Shown here: positions 27,355 through 36,787 of the stretch, in pieces
Layout of the letters: each line of letters opens with the position of its first letter
How positions within the stretch are numbered: position 1 is the stretch's first letter
From: Denitrobaculum tricleocarpae
GTDB taxonomy: Bacteria; Pseudomonadota; Alphaproteobacteria; Kiloniellales; Kiloniellaceae
DNA: 64,000 bases
Direction of reading: 5' to 3'
Assembly: GCF_007004665.1 (NCBI RefSeq)
Contig: NZ_ML660053.1
Span: forward strand, 124,001 to 188,000
The notes under the pieces: model-generated
What the model was told of the DNA's origin: nothing
The model's database searches: none
What the model saw: only the letters and a program-made list of their open reading frames with translations
Translations under genes and position numbers: made by a program

Positions 27355-28650
27355 ATGGTTGATGCAAAGTTCCTGAAGTTCGACACGCTATCGTTGCACG
27401 CTGGGCAGAGGCCTGACGCGGCGACGGGCGCGCGGGCGGTTCCGATCTATCAGACATCTTCGTTTGTATTCCAGGATACCGAGCACGCGGCGTCTTTGTT
27501 CAACCTGGAACGCCCCGGGCATATCTACAGCCGGATTTCGAATCCGACCGTCTCGGTTCTGGAAGAGCGGGTTGCCGCTCTGGAAGGCGGTGTTGGTGCA
27601 GTGGCGACGGCGTCCGGGCAAGCGGCGCTTCATCTCGGCATCATTACCCTGATGGGCCAGGGCGGACACATCGTGGCGTCGTCGTCGCTTTACGGCGGTT
27701 CAGTCAATATGTTCGTGCACAGCTTGCCGCGGTTCGGAATCACGGCCAGTTTCGTCAATCCGCGCGACGTCGATGCGATGCGCGCCGCGATCACCGAGGA
27801 TACCCGACTGGTCTATGCGGAAACCTTGGGCAATCCGGGCCTGGAGGTTCTGGACATTGAGGCGGTGGCCAGCGTGGCGCATGACGTGGGCCTGCCGTTG
27901 ATGGTCGATAATACCTTCGCGTCGCCCTATCTTTGCCGCCCGATTGAGTATGGCGCTGACATTGTGATGCACTCCCTGACCAAATGGCTTGGAGGGCACG
28001 GTCTGGCGCTCGGCGGCATCGTCGTCGATGGCGGCCGTTTCGATTGGGCAGCGAGCGGAAAGTTTCCCACTCTCAGTGAACCCTACGCCGGATATCACGG
28101 GATCAACTTCGCCGAGGAATACGGCCCGGCGGCCTTTTCCATGCGCGCCCGCGCAGAAGGCTTACGGGATTTCGGGGCGGTGCTGTCGCCGCAAAACGCT
28201 TTTTACATCCTGCAGGGAATCGAAACCCTGCCGCTGCGCATGGAGCGCCATGTCTCGAACACCGAAAAGCTTGCGCAGTTCCTGGAAGGGCATGAAGCCG
28301 TGAGCTGGGTCATCCACCCGAGTCTCGAGAGTCATCCGGATTTTGCATTGGCCAAAGAGCGGCTGCCCAAAGGTGCCGGCTCGATCATCAGCTTCGGCAT
28401 CAAGGGGGGCCGGTCCGCTGGCGCGCGCTTTATCGAGAGCTGTTCGCTGGCATCCCATCTTGCCAATGTGGGCGATGCGAAGACGCTGGTCATTCATCCG
28501 GCTTCGACGACGCATCAACAGATGACGCGGCAACAGCTTGAGGCAGCAGGCGTGGGTGAGGACATGGTGCGTCTGTCTGTCGGTCTGGAAGATGCAGATG
28601 ACATTGTCGATGATCTCAATCAGGCTCTCCGGGCATCTCAGAAAGTTTGA
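27355..28650 (+). CDS. O-acetylhomoserine sulfhydrylase-type PLP enzyme
   Basis: 431 aa from the ATG at 27355 (GCGGGG upstream); a GTG 17 codons earlier has no ribosome site. Cys/Met-metabolism PLP family: makes homocysteine from O-acetylhomoserine and sulfide, or a related reaction. TLSLHAGQRPDAATGARAVPIYQTSSF is divided here as TLSLHAG, GARAVPIYQTSSF; IYSRISNPTVSVLEERVAALEGG is near residue 58 onward; PLP lysine in HSLTKWLGGHG near 210; NVGDAKTLVIHPASTTHQQM near 378. The long insertion after the PLP lysine (FPTLSEPYAGYHG) is typical of MetY rather than MetB/MetC. Preceded by a complex leader. Confidence 0.92.
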   Translation: MVDAKFLKFDTLSLHAGQRPDAATGARAVPIYQTSSFVFQDTEHAASLFNLERPGHIYSRISNPTVSVLEERVAALEGGVGAVATASGQAALHLGIITLMGQGGHIVASSSLYGGSVNMFVHSLPRFGITASFVNPRDVDAMRAAITEDTRLVYAETLGNPGLEVLDIEAVASVAHDVGLPLMVDNTFASPYLCRPIEYGADIVMHSLTKWLGGHGLALGGIVVDGGRFDWAASGKFPTLSEPYAGYHGINFAEEYGPAAFSMRARAEGLRDFGAVLSPQNAFYILQGIETLPLRMERHVSNTEKLAQFLEGHEAVSWVIHPSLESHPDFALAKERLPKGAGSIISFGIKGGRSAGARFIESCSLASHLANVGDAKTLVIHPASTTHQQMTRQQLEAAGVGEDMVRLSVGLEDADDIVDDLNQALRASQKV

Positions 28651-28709
28651 TCTGTCGAGCCTGAAAACAATTCAGCCGTTCTTCTAGCCGGGATAAGCGG
28701 GGCGTCCTT

Positions 28710-29498
28710 ATGAAACTGACAGTCGGTGGCAACAGCATCTTCGTGGCGACAGGGGGAAAGGACTTCGATCCTAGCCTGCCAACGATCGTTTTTCTCCATG
28801 GGGCCGGGATGGATCGGACGGTCTGGTCGCTGCAGTCACGGTACTTTGCTCATCACGGCCGGTCGGTTCTTGCGGTCGATCTTCCCGGGCATGGGCTTTC
28901 CGGCGGAACAGCCCTGGCGTCGATAGAAGCGATCGCCGACTGGCTGCCTCAGTTGCTTGATGCGGCTGCAGTCGAAACGGCGGCGGTGGTCGGTCACTCC
29001 ATGGGGGCAATCTCGGCGCTTGAATTCGCCGCGCGGCACCCCGGACGGGCCAGAGCGATCGCCCTGCTCGGGGTGGCGGCGAGCATGCCGGTTCATCCGG
29101 CGCTTCTGGATGCCGCCAAGGCCAATGATCATCTCGCCGTGGATCTCGTCACCTCCTGGGCGCACGGTGATACAGGTCATGTCGGTGGAAATACCACCCC
29201 TGGCCTCTGGATGCTGGGCGGTGGCGTGCGCTTGCTGGAGCGCGCGGCGCCGGGTGTGCTGCACAACGATCTCGCCGCCTGCAGTGCCTATAAAGGCGGG
29301 GAGGCGGCTGCCGACAAGGTGACCTGTGATACCCTGCTGATCCTGGGGCGGGCCGATAAGATGACGCCTTTTAAGGCCGGATCGGCGCTGGCGTCGAAGA
29401 TTGCCGGTGCGCGGATCGCGGCGATCGAGGGATCCGGACACATGATGATGCTGGAAAAACCCGATGATACTCTGGCGGCGCTAAAGGTCTTCTTGTAA
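28710..29498 (+). CDS. Alpha/beta hydrolase
   Basis: 262 aa. Oxyanion motif FLHGAGMD near residue 28, nucleophile in VVGHSMG with Ser97, acid near [11 protein letters not shown], and catalytic His in GSGHMMM near 243. No signal peptide. The stop overlaps the start of the following thioesterase gene by one base (TAATG), so both are very likely co-translated. Substrate unknown; an acyl ester or lactone is plausible. Confidence 0.88.
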   Translation: MKLTVGGNSIFVATGGKDFDPSLPTIVFLHGAGMDRTVWSLQSRYFAHHGRSVLAVDLPGHGLSGGTALASIEAIADWLPQLLDAAAVETAAVVGHSMGAISALEFAARHPGRARAIALLGVAASMPVHPALLDAAKANDHLAVDLVTSWAHGDTGHVGGNTTPGLWMLGGGVRLLERAAPGVLHNDLAACSAYKGGEAAADKVTCDTLLILGRADKMTPFKAGSALASKIAGARIAAIEGSGHMMMLEKPDDTLAALKVFL

Positions 29499-29947
29499 TG
29501 CCGCGTCCTCCCGGGGAGATCCGTGCCGGCTATCCGCATTTCCTGAGGATCCCCACACGCTGGATGGATAACGACATTTACGGTCATGTGAACAATGTCG
29601 TCTACTACGCCTACTTCGATACGGTGATAAACACCTATCTGATCGAACGGGGCGGGCTCGATATTCATCGGGGGAACGTCATAGGTGTGTGTGCGGAATC
29701 CTCCTGCAGCTATCGGGCTTCCTTTACCTTTCCCGACGTCATCGAGGCGGGGCTGCGGGTCTCCAGGTTGGGCGGGCGGAGCGTCACCTACGAGATCGGT
29801 CTTTTCAAAAACACGCCCGATGCCAGGCCTGAGGAAGAAGCCTCGGCCGAGGGCCGCTTCGTTCACGTTTTTGTCGACCGTGCCAGTATGAAACCCGTCG
29901 AGATCCCTGGCCCTCTAAGGAGTGCGCTGGAAGCTCTGGAAACTTGA
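29498..29947 (+). CDS. Acyl-CoA thioesterase (4HBT hotdog fold)
   Basis: 149 aa. [22 protein letters not shown] near residue 20 (positions 20-41) is the 4-hydroxybenzoyl-CoA thioesterase signature with its catalytic aspartate. Ends with a short acidic linker. Translationally coupled to the upstream hydrolase. Hydrolyses an acyl-CoA; the chain is unknown. Confidence 0.88.
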   Translation: MPRPPGEIRAGYPHFLRIPTRWMDNDIYGHVNNVVYYAYFDTVINTYLIERGGLDIHRGNVIGVCAESSCSYRASFTFPDVIEAGLRVSRLGGRSVTYEIGLFKNTPDARPEEEASAEGRFVHVFVDRASMKPVEIPGPLRSALEALET

Positions 29948-30059
29948 AGCTTCGGCGTTTCTCGGGGAATTTTTTCAAAAAAAATTCTCAAAAAAAATAG
30001 TTTAATCAATAACTTAGCCGAAATCTTCGATGACTGTGTGTTGTGGTTAAAAATATATG

Positions 30060-30087
30060 TTTACAAACGATATTACAATTATATATG
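30060..30087 (+). promoter_or_regulatory. Promoter candidate in AT-rich island
   Basis: TTTACA followed after 16 bp by TATATG. It lies within the 13-bp direct repeats ATATATGTTTACA. It would drive an RNA of about 240 nt to the terminator at 30333. Confidence 0.35.
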
Positions 30088-30293
30088 TTTACATATGAAT
30101 TGATGCTCTGTTCAGACAAAACGTGTTACCAGACACAAGATCACACGGGTACCAGAGAGGTCCATTCGAAATCGGCAAGATCGCACGTAGTGATCGCTGT
30201 GGATTTCCGCGCAGAAAGCCGTGAAGCTCTTTCACGCGAACGCGCGAAGGAACCGGGCCTTTTACCTATGCAAATATCCTCCCCTGTCGACTT

Positions 30294-30334
30294 AAGCCGG
30301 ACGGAATCTCTTCCGCCCGGCTTTTCTTTTTCGC
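30294..30334 (+). terminator. Strong plus-strand intrinsic terminator
   Basis: AAGCCGGACGGAA pairs with TTCCGCCCGGCTT (one mismatch) over TCTC, followed by TTCTTTTT. The minus-strand reading has no T-run, so it is one-way. The last plus-strand gene ends 347 bp upstream. Confidence 0.85.
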
Positions 30335-30372
30335 TTACTTGCAAGTCTTAAGACTTGCGGGGATATGCGAGG

Positions 30373-30846
30373 TTACGCAGCTTTGTCTTCGATCACCTTG
30401 GCGGCCTTTGGCGCCGTGGCTTCGATTTTGATGCTGCGGGGTTTCATAGCTTCGGGCACCTCGCGGACCAGTTCGATGTGTAGGAGACCGTTTTGGAGAG
30501 CGGCGCCTGCGATCCTGATATGGTCGGCGAGCTCAAAGCTGCGCTGAAAACTGCGGTTCGCGATGCCCTGATGCAGGAACTTCGCGTCCTTGTCGGCAAC
30601 TTTGTCCTTTTTGCCGGAAACGACCAGCGAATTCTGGGTTACGGTGATATCGAGCTCGTCTTCCGCGAAACCTGCGACAGCCATGGAAATCCGATAGGCA
30701 TCATCGCTGATTTTCTCAATGTTGTAAGGCGGGTAGCTCGGTGCGGACTCATCGACCCGGGCTGCGGAATCCAACAGATTCATCATCCGGTCAAAACCGA
30801 CGGTCGCACGGTAAAGGGGGGAAAGATCGTAACTACGCATTGCCAT
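30373..30846 (-). CDS. Hsp20/small heat-shock protein
   Basis: 157 aa alpha-crystallin-domain chaperone of the IbpA type. MRSYDLSPLYRATVGFDRM near the start, PPYNIEKISDDAYRISMAVAGF near residue 40, the IBP-type GIANRSFQRSFELADHI near 94, and LLHIELVREVPEA near 121. ATG at 30846 follows a perfect GGAGGA site. Binds unfolded proteins. No clear sigma-32 or CIRCE site is seen in the upstream 100 bp. Confidence 0.93.
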   Translation of the reverse strand: MAMRSYDLSPLYRATVGFDRMMNLLDSAARVDESAPSYPPYNIEKISDDAYRISMAVAGFAEDELDITVTQNSLVVSGKKDKVADKDAKFLHQGIANRSFQRSFELADHIRIAGAALQNGLLHIELVREVPEAMKPRSIKIEATAPKAAKVIEDKAA

Positions 30847-31182
30847 ATCCTCCTATGAGCAACATGGTTAATTATTCGGGCCTACCACCATGGTCCGACC
30901 CTGTGTTTGTCACCTTTTGCAACCCTCTCTGAGGCATTGCCTGGTGACATTCTGGATATAGTCGGGCGGGAAATCGGCTTCAAGAGGGGGGTATTATTTT
31001 TTTAGATCGAGCGATGCTTGTTATTAAGTCATTGAAAATCATGATATCTTGTATGAATCTGGTAAACGCCGGAACCAACCAATTGTTAAGGCGGATCTTG
31101 ATAGACTTTCCGCCCCGGTCGGCGGCTGCATCGCGGTTGCCTGTCATCACTTTTTGAGGCCGGAATCTGGGTAAGTCTGATT
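30847..31182. other. Divergent intergenic region between hsp20 and DUF1465 genes
   Basis: 336 bp. Contains an AT-rich stretch at 31000-31060 that probably holds promoters. No gene, no strong hairpin with a T-run, and no recognisable operator found. Confidence 0.45.
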
Positions 31183-31590
31183 TTGAGCAGTTCGTCCACA
31201 CCTGTAGCGTTTTTTGATTCGACCTACGACGAGGCGATGACCTTGATGCGTGAGGCGAGGGACTATCTGACCCATCACGATAGGGCGGAGCGCGCCAAGA
31301 TGACGCCCGAGGCGCAACTATGGGCGAGCAGCGAAACCATGAGGCTGACGGCGCGCCTCACCCAGATTATGGCGTGGCTCCTGATCCAAAAGGCGGTTCA
31401 TGCCGGTGAGATTTCCCGCGCTGATGCGGCTTCTGCTGAGCACCGGCTGTCAGGCCAGGAGGTCTGTGACACTAACGGTTGTCTGGACGAAGTGGTGTTG
31501 CAGCCGAAACTGGTCGAACTGCTCGACCGCAGTCATCGGCTCTACCAACGCGTGGCCCGCCTGGACTCGATGCTCGACAGTGTGGCCTGA
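31183..31590 (+). CDS. DUF1465 family protein
   Basis: 135 aa from a TTG start; the family's N-terminal pattern (AFFDSTYDEAMTLMREARDYL) requires a start before residue 9, which excludes the ATG at 31237. The middle ETMRLTARLTQIMAWLLIQKA and the C-terminal LVELLDRSHRLYQRVARLD are typical. All-helical and cytoplasmic; function unknown. Often found near rpmE in alphaproteobacteria, as here. Confidence 0.85.
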   Translation: MSSSSTPVAFFDSTYDEAMTLMREARDYLTHHDRAERAKMTPEAQLWASSETMRLTARLTQIMAWLLIQKAVHAGEISRADAASAEHRLSGQEVCDTNGCLDEVVLQPKLVELLDRSHRLYQRVARLDSMLDSVA

Positions 31591-31612
31591 CGCTTTTAAA
31601 GCTGGCTTCTAT

Positions 31613-31721
31613 AGCAAATTACGTTTTTCTTGAATCAGTGCATCTCAAAATCTGCGTTCGAGATCAGCAATTTGCTGATCGAGAGGCAGCAGATTTTGTG
31701 TCTGTTTAAACGCAAATTGCT
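31613..31721. repeat. 109-bp imperfect palindrome between DUF1465 and rpmE
   Basis: Nested inverted repeats: outer AGCAAATTACGTTT versus the complement of AAACGCAAATTGCT (12 of 14), then AAAATCTGC/GCAGATTTT, then a core GATCAGCAA-T-TTGCTGATC. It lies between two convergent genes. It could be a bidirectional transcription stop or a mobile palindrome; no TA or other duplication is certain. Confidence 0.7.
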
Positions 31722-31743
31722 TTCGCTGAAATCACAAACGCAA

Positions 31744-31765
31744 ATGGGCCCCGAGAGGAGCCCAT
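31744..31765 (-). terminator. Weak terminator candidate for rpmE
   Basis: ATGGGC and GCCCAT pair over 10 bases; on the minus strand the stem is followed by TTGCGTTT, a poor T-run. The adjacent 109-bp palindrome may help. Confidence 0.35.
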
Positions 31766-31840
31766 TGGGTTGGCGGCTGTTTTGAGAATTGATCGCTCGT
31801 TTCTCAGTACACCGCGCAAAGCACCGGTAAGAGCGGGGTC

Positions 31841-32062
31841 TTACTTGATGCCGAGACCGGCAAAGCGCTTGTTGAACTTGGCAACCTGACCACCGGAGTC
31901 GACCAGGCGATGCTCGCCGGTCCATGCCGGGTGCGTTTTGGGGTCGATATCCAGGCGCAGGGTGTCACCTGCTTTACCGTAGGTCGAGCGCGTCTTGAAC
32001 TCGCTGCCATCGGTCATCTGAACCGTGATCTCGTGGTATTCGGGGTGGATGTCTTGTTTCAT
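31841..32062 (-). CDS. rpmE: 50S ribosomal protein L31
   Basis: 73 aa from the ATG at 32062 (AGGATCAGGACG upstream). [19 protein letters not shown] and the end [14 protein letters not shown] are diagnostic. There are no cysteines, so this is the zinc-independent form without the CxxC pair. A longer frame to 32314 has no family support. Confidence 0.96.
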   Translation of the reverse strand: MKQDIHPEYHEITVQMTDGSEFKTRSTYGKAGDTLRLDIDPKTHPAWTGEHRLVDSGGQVAKFNKRFAGLGIK

Positions 32063-32331
32063 CGTCCTGATCCTCTTGAAGGCCGCGTATATAACCGAGC
32101 TATAGCGCCGACGCAAGCCCTCCTGCGCCTTCATCAGGTACTTTTCCGCGCAGGCTCTTTCCGGCGGCACGCATCCACGGAAATCAAGGGGTCTCTGCGC
32201 GGTGCGAACCCGGCACAATCGGACCTGTAGCGGCCGATTCCCGCACTTTATCCGCGTTATGGTTAAGAAATCCGCGCTGCCCGCCAACGCTGCCCGCCAA
32301 CGCTGCTCGCCCAAGCTGCTCTTCGAAGAGG

Positions 32332-33339
32332 TCAGCTCAAGGGCACACGGCCCTCAATGGGGTAGGCGGGATCGTTATAGCCTGGGGTCGAAGCGTGTCC
32401 GGTCACAACCAGATCATTGATGAGGGCCTCGTCCTCCGCCGTGAAGCTGTAATCCAGAGCCCCCAGGTTTTCCTTCCACTGGTCCAGGGTTCTGGGGCCT
32501 GCGACGGCGCCGGTAATCATCCGGTTGTTGAAGAGCCATGCCAAGGCGAACTGGCCGGCTGTGATCCCCCGTGCTTGGGCATGTTCCTTGATCGTCCGGG
32601 CCAGGACCAGCGACTCGCGCCGCCACTCGGTTTCCATGATCCGTTTGTCCTTCTGTCCCGCGCGCGACGTGCTGGAGGGGGCTTCGTCCGGGTCGTATTT
32701 GCCGGTCAGGATGCCTCGGGCCAGCGGACTGTAGGGAAACACACCAAGGCCATAGTGATTGCAGGCGGGCAGATGCTCGGTCTCCACCGTCCGGTTCAGG
32801 GCGTTGTAGAGGGGTTGGCTGACCACCGGTCGCGGAATGCCATAGCTGTCGCAGAGGCGGCTGATCTCGGCGATACGCCAGCTGCGGTAGTTGCTGACGC
32901 CGAAATAGCGGGTCTTCCCCTGCGTGATGAGATCGCCGACCGCCCGCACGGTCTCTTCCAGAGGCGTCGTGAGGTCCTCTTTATGAAGATAAAGAATGTC
33001 GACGTAATCGGTGCCGAGCCGGGTCAGACTGTCTTCCAGCGCCTGGATCAGCCAGCGACGGCTGAGCCCGCGCCGGTTCGGGCCTTCGCCCATGACGTTG
33101 GCGGCCTTGGTCGCCAGCACCCACCAGTCCCTATCGCCGGTCAGGGCGCGTCCAACGATACGTTCTGATTCTCCAGCGTTGTAGACGTCTGCCGTGTCGA
33201 TGAAATTGATGCCCTGGTCACGGCCATGAGCGATGATTTCCTTCGAGGCGGCTTCGTCGCTTCGACCGCCGAACATCATGGTGCCAAGGCAGAGTTTGGT
33301 CACTTTCAGGCCACTGTGGCCCAGGTTCCGATATTCCAT
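32332..33339 (-). CDS. Aldo/keto reductase
   Basis: 335 aa NADPH-dependent reductase with a TIM barrel. Catalytic tetrad visible: Asp in [12 protein letters not shown] (near residue 47), Tyr four residues on, Lys in LATKAAN near 78, and His in LYLHKED near 119. The C-terminal loop [16 protein letters not shown] is typical of the AKR11/12-like YajO/YghZ type. Substrate unknown. Confidence 0.9.
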   Translation of the reverse strand: MEYRNLGHSGLKVTKLCLGTMMFGGRSDEAASKEIIAHGRDQGINFIDTADVYNAGESERIVGRALTGDRDWWVLATKAANVMGEGPNRRGLSRRWLIQALEDSLTRLGTDYVDILYLHKEDLTTPLEETVRAVGDLITQGKTRYFGVSNYRSWRIAEISRLCDSYGIPRPVVSQPLYNALNRTVETEHLPACNHYGLGVFPYSPLARGILTGKYDPDEAPSSTSRAGQKDKRIMETEWRRESLVLARTIKEHAQARGITAGQFALAWLFNNRMITGAVAGPRTLDQWKENLGALDYSFTAEDEALINDLVVTGHASTPGYNDPAYPIEGRVPLS

Positions 33340-33495
33340 ATCCGCTGTCTTCTTCCCGTCTTTTGCCCAGGCAGGGCACCCGATTTTTTCCTTTGGGACT
33401 CTGTCACAGGAGCAGGCCTGACCGCAATGTGGAGCTCCGCATTGCTGATACGCGCCAGCCGGATGCCTTACTTGACTCCAGTCATGCGAGTCAGG

Positions 33496-34116
33496 TTATG
33501 CGGGCTGGGCTTGCAGTGTTTCGGCGCGGGCCTGCCGGATGATTTGCAGCGAAGACCAGAGGAAGAGGCTTGCCATCAGGCCTGCAACGACAAGATCCGG
33601 CCAGGCTGTCTGGCTCGCCCAGACACCGCTGGCTGCCAGGATGACGGCGACATTGCCGATGGCGTCATTCCGGCTGCAGAGCCAGACGGAGCGTACGTTT
33701 GCGTCGCCGTCGCGGTATTTCAGGAGCAGCAGGACCGAAGCCAGGTTTGCAACCAGGGCGAGGAAGCCGACGGCGCCCATGATTTCAGCCTGTGGGGTCG
33801 AGGTCGAAAGGGCATGATAGAGGGTGGAGCCGAAGACCCATAGGCCCATGACCGCGAGGGAGATGCCTTTGATGAGCGCGGCCCGCGCCCGGACGATGAG
33901 CGGCATTCCGATGACGGCCAGGCTTAGGCCGTAAGTTGCGGTATCGCCCAGGAAGTCGAGTGCGTCTGCCAGAAGGGCCTGGGACCCGGCGGCAATACCC
34001 GCGATGATCTCGGTGATGAACATGGTGCCGTTGATTGCAATCACGGCGATCAGAGTTCGCTTGAAGGCCAAGGAGGCACCGTCGAATTTCGTGTCGTTCC
34101 CACAGCAACCCGCCAC
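33496..34116 (-). CDS. Cation efflux transporter (CDF-like)
   Basis: 206 aa from the GTG at 34116, chosen because AGGAG lies 7 bases upstream; two TTG codons just before are alternatives. Six hydrophobic helices. Metal-site motifs of the cation diffusion facilitator family are seen as DALDFLGD near residue 52 and SRNDAIGN near 150. The N-terminus carries a CC pair (AGCCGND) that could bind metal. Lacks the usual cytoplasmic C-terminal domain. Divergent from a MerR gene with a MerR-type operator between them. Confidence 0.85.
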   Translation of the reverse strand: MAGCCGNDTKFDGASLAFKRTLIAVIAINGTMFITEIIAGIAAGSQALLADALDFLGDTATYGLSLAVIGMPLIVRARAALIKGISLAVMGLWVFGSTLYHALSTSTPQAEIMGAVGFLALVANLASVLLLLKYRDGDANVRSVWLCSRNDAIGNVAVILAASGVWASQTAWPDLVVAGLMASLFLWSSLQIIRQARAETLQAQPA

Positions 34117-34166
34117 CAACAAACTCCTATTGCTTCGCAGCTTTCCTTGATTTCCACTTGCATGAC

Positions 34167-34197
34167 AACCTAATGTCTCTAGTAGCTATAGCTTCAA
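34167..34197 (-). promoter_or_regulatory. MerR-type promoter/operator of the efflux gene
   Basis: On the minus strand TTGAAG and TAGGTT are separated by 19 bp holding the dyad-like CTATAGCTACTAGAGAC. An over-long spacer with such a core is the hallmark of MerR-family metal promoters (ZntR/CadR/PbrR type). It faces the cation efflux gene. Confidence 0.75.
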
Positions 34198-34209
34198 GAG
34201 AAAAAAACA

Positions 34210-34653
34210 GTGCCTGGAAAAAGTCCGCAGAGCTTTACCATCGGCCGGCTTTCGCGCGAAACCGGCTGCAAAATCCCTACGATTCGCTACTACGAACAGA
34301 TCGGTTTATTGCCGGAACCGGGACGCTCGGCGGGCAACCAGCGCGTCTATGGACAGCAGCATCTGTCGCGCCTGGCCTTTATCCGGCACAGCCGTGAGCT
34401 GGGTTTTTCGCAGGCCGAGATCCGGCAACTGCTGAACCTGGCCGATCACCCGGAACAGCCCTGCGCCGAAGTCAACGCGATCGCGCAAAGACACCTCGAT
34501 GAGGTGAACCGCAGAATTGAGCGGCTAGAGTCGTTGAAAGCCGAACTGGAGCGGATGGTTCATGCCTGTCAGGGCGGGAAGGTTGGGGATTGCCGGGTGA
34601 TCGATACGCTGGCTGATCTCGCGCACAGCCAATGCCTGTCGCCCAAGCACTGA
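34210..34653 (+). CDS. MerR family metal-responsive regulator
   Basis: 147 aa from GTG. N-terminal winged helix FTIGRLSRETGCKIPTIRYY, then EQIGLLPEPGRS and a dimerisation helix near residues 85-120. Cysteines in PCAEVN (near 78), MVHACQGGKVGDC (near 119-127) and HSQC (near 141) resemble ZntR/CadR-like metal sites. Divergent from the efflux gene and likely its activator. Confidence 0.9.
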   Translation: MPGKSPQSFTIGRLSRETGCKIPTIRYYEQIGLLPEPGRSAGNQRVYGQQHLSRLAFIRHSRELGFSQAEIRQLLNLADHPEQPCAEVNAIAQRHLDEVNRRIERLESLKAELERMVHACQGGKVGDCRVIDTLADLAHSQCLSPKH

Positions 34654-34848
34654 GCCGTGATCACGGACTTGGAGCCCGCTCGATACCCGCTGTTGCAGGA
34701 CACCATGTCGCGTCGAAGGCGCTTGACTTAACCCTTGCAATTGCACAAGGGATAGCCACGCGATAAGGAGAAAGCCTGCTGGCGCTGTTTCCGTCAGAAG
34801 TGTTGGTTTCCGCCAAATCCGTTTTTTTGTGAAAGAAGTATTCCGCCG

Positions 34849-36753
34849 ATGATGCGATCGCGCCCGTCAGAGCAAAGCAGTACCAGCCTTCCATCTGAAG
34901 CGGGCAAAAATCCGGCCGGATCAAATCAAGTCGGGTCAAATTCCGGCGACCCCAAGTCTATTGACCGTCCGTCGAGCAAAGAACTCTCGCACCTGGTCCG
35001 GCTCTGGAAATTTGTGAGCCCCTATAAGCTCCAGGTCGGTGGCGCCATGATTGCCTTGATCATTGCTGCCTCCACCGTGCTTGGCCTTGGTTTCGGCTTG
35101 CGCACGCTGGTCGATGACGGTTTCGCGCAGGAGAATGCGGCGCTGCTCGATCAGGCGGTCATGGTTCTTTTAGGAGTCGTGGTGCTTCTGGCGGCGGCCA
35201 GTTACTCGCGCTTTTATCTCGTATCCTGGATCGGTGAGCGCGTTGTGGCGGATATCCGCAAGGCGGTTTTCAATCATCTGATCACGCTGTCACCGGCGTA
35301 TTTTGAAATCACGCGCACCGGCGAGGTGCTCTCACGTTTGACGACCGATACTACTCTGCTGCAGATGGTCGTTGGCTCATCAGTCTCTGTCGCGCTCCGC
35401 AATTTCTTGCTCTTCGTCGGCGGTTCGGTTCTGCTGATCGTCACCAGTGCTAAGCTCACCGGTATGGTGTTCCTCGTCGTCCCGATCGTAATTCTGCCGA
35501 TCATCATCTACGGGCGTAAAGTGCGGCGCCTGAGCCGCGACAGCCAGGACCGGGTTGCCGATTTGGGCTCCTATGCGGACGAAGCCCTGGGGGCGATCCG
35601 CACGGTTCAGGCTTTCAGTCATGAGTCTGTCGACCGCACACGCTTTGGCGGCCGAGCCGAGGATGCCTTCGTGACGGCGGTTTCAAGGATCCGGGCCCGC
35701 GCGATGTTGACGGCGGTGGTGATCCTGCTGGTCTTCGGAGCGGTCAGTGCGATCCTGTGGATCGGCGGCCGCGACGTGATCGATGGCCGGATTACACCCG
35801 GTGAGCTCTCGTCTTTTGTATTTTATGCGATCGTGGTCGCGGGGTCCGTTGGTGCCATCAGCGAGGTGATCGGTGATCTTCAGCGGGCGGCCGGAGCGAC
35901 GGAACGGCTGTTCGATCTTCTTGCGACAAAGACCGACATCGCGGCACCGGTCGTCGCCCAAACCCTGCCTTCGCCGGCGCGGGGCGACATCTCCTTCGAC
36001 AAGGTGTTGTTCCACTACCCCGCCCGTCCTGACGACGCGGCTTTGCACGGGCTTGATCTGACCGTTAAGGCGGGGGAGAAGATTGCGATCGTCGGCCCGT
36101 CGGGCGCGGGCAAGACCACGATCTTTCAGCTCTTGATGCGTTTTTACGATCCGCAAGCAGGTGCAATCCATCTTGATGGCGTTGCGCTCACCAAAGCGGA
36201 TCCGCTGGAACTGCGCAGCCGGATCGGGCTGGTGCCTCAGGAACCGGTCATCTTCTCGGCGAACGCCTGGGAGAATATCCGCTATGGGCGGCCTGACGCC
36301 AGCGACGAGGAAGTGCTTCAGGCGGCAGAGGCGGCGGCCGCCAAGGATTTTCTCGACCAGCTTCCGGACGGCTTCGATACTTTCCTGGGCGAGCGCGGTG
36401 TTCGCCTTTCCGGCGGTCAGCGCCAGCGTCTGGCCATCGCCCGGGCGATTTTGCGCGATCCTGCCGTGCTGCTGTTGGATGAAGCGACCAGCGCCCTCGA
36501 CGCCGAGAGTGAACGAGCCGTTCAGCAGGCTGTCGAGCGCTTAATGTCCGACCGGACCACCTTGGTGATTGCCCACCGTTTGGCGACGGTGTTGAAGGCG
36601 GACCGGATCCTGGTTCTGGACGAGGGGCGGGTCGTGGCCAGCGGCACCCATGAGGACCTGATCCGTCAGGGCGGGCTTTACGCCCGTCTGGCGGAGCTGC
36701 AGTTCGGTGAAGCCGAGATGTTCAACGGTTTGCAGAAATCAGCCGGAACTTAG
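34849..36753 (+). CDS. ABC exporter, fused permease-ATPase
   Basis: 634 aa half-transporter of the MsbA/LmrA type. An N-terminal polar, Ser/Gly-rich stretch of 45 residues with GSNQVGSNSGD precedes six membrane helices (about residues 60-330). ATPase: Walker A GPSGAGKT near 418, Q-loop GLVPQEP, signature LSGGQRQR near 521, Walker B VLLLDEATSALD near 542, and the H-loop in VIAHRL. Exports an unknown lipid or drug. Convergent with the motor-like pair downstream. Confidence 0.93.
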   Translation: MMRSRPSEQSSTSLPSEAGKNPAGSNQVGSNSGDPKSIDRPSSKELSHLVRLWKFVSPYKLQVGGAMIALIIAASTVLGLGFGLRTLVDDGFAQENAALLDQAVMVLLGVVVLLAAASYSRFYLVSWIGERVVADIRKAVFNHLITLSPAYFEITRTGEVLSRLTTDTTLLQMVVGSSVSVALRNFLLFVGGSVLLIVTSAKLTGMVFLVVPIVILPIIIYGRKVRRLSRDSQDRVADLGSYADEALGAIRTVQAFSHESVDRTRFGGRAEDAFVTAVSRIRARAMLTAVVILLVFGAVSAILWIGGRDVIDGRITPGELSSFVFYAIVVAGSVGAISEVIGDLQRAAGATERLFDLLATKTDIAAPVVAQTLPSPARGDISFDKVLFHYPARPDDAALHGLDLTVKAGEKIAIVGPSGAGKTTIFQLLMRFYDPQAGAIHLDGVALTKADPLELRSRIGLVPQEPVIFSANAWENIRYGRPDASDEEVLQAAEAAAAKDFLDQLPDGFDTFLGERGVRLSGGQRQRLAIARAILRDPAVLLLDEATSALDAESERAVQQAVERLMSDRTTLVIAHRLATVLKADRILVLDEGRVVASGTHEDLIRQGGLYARLAELQFGEAEMFNGLQKSAGT

Positions 36754-36787
36754 AGCCACCCGTCATGGCTCATTGGCCTGGCGTTGC

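Larger units (their letters stand above)
29948..30372. other. AT-rich intergenic region with candidate RNA
   Basis: 425 bp. 29970-30110 is markedly AT-rich for this genome and contains a 13-bp direct repeat ATATATGTTTACA (30053-30065 and 30081-30093). A plus-strand terminator ends the region at 30333. A 102-codon open frame crosses it but has no ribosome site or family pattern. An untranslated RNA is possible. Confidence 0.5.

Noticed and set aside
30043-30351. 102-aa protein across the AT-rich island
   Set aside because: No ribosome site, no family pattern, and the frame runs through a strong terminator hairpin.
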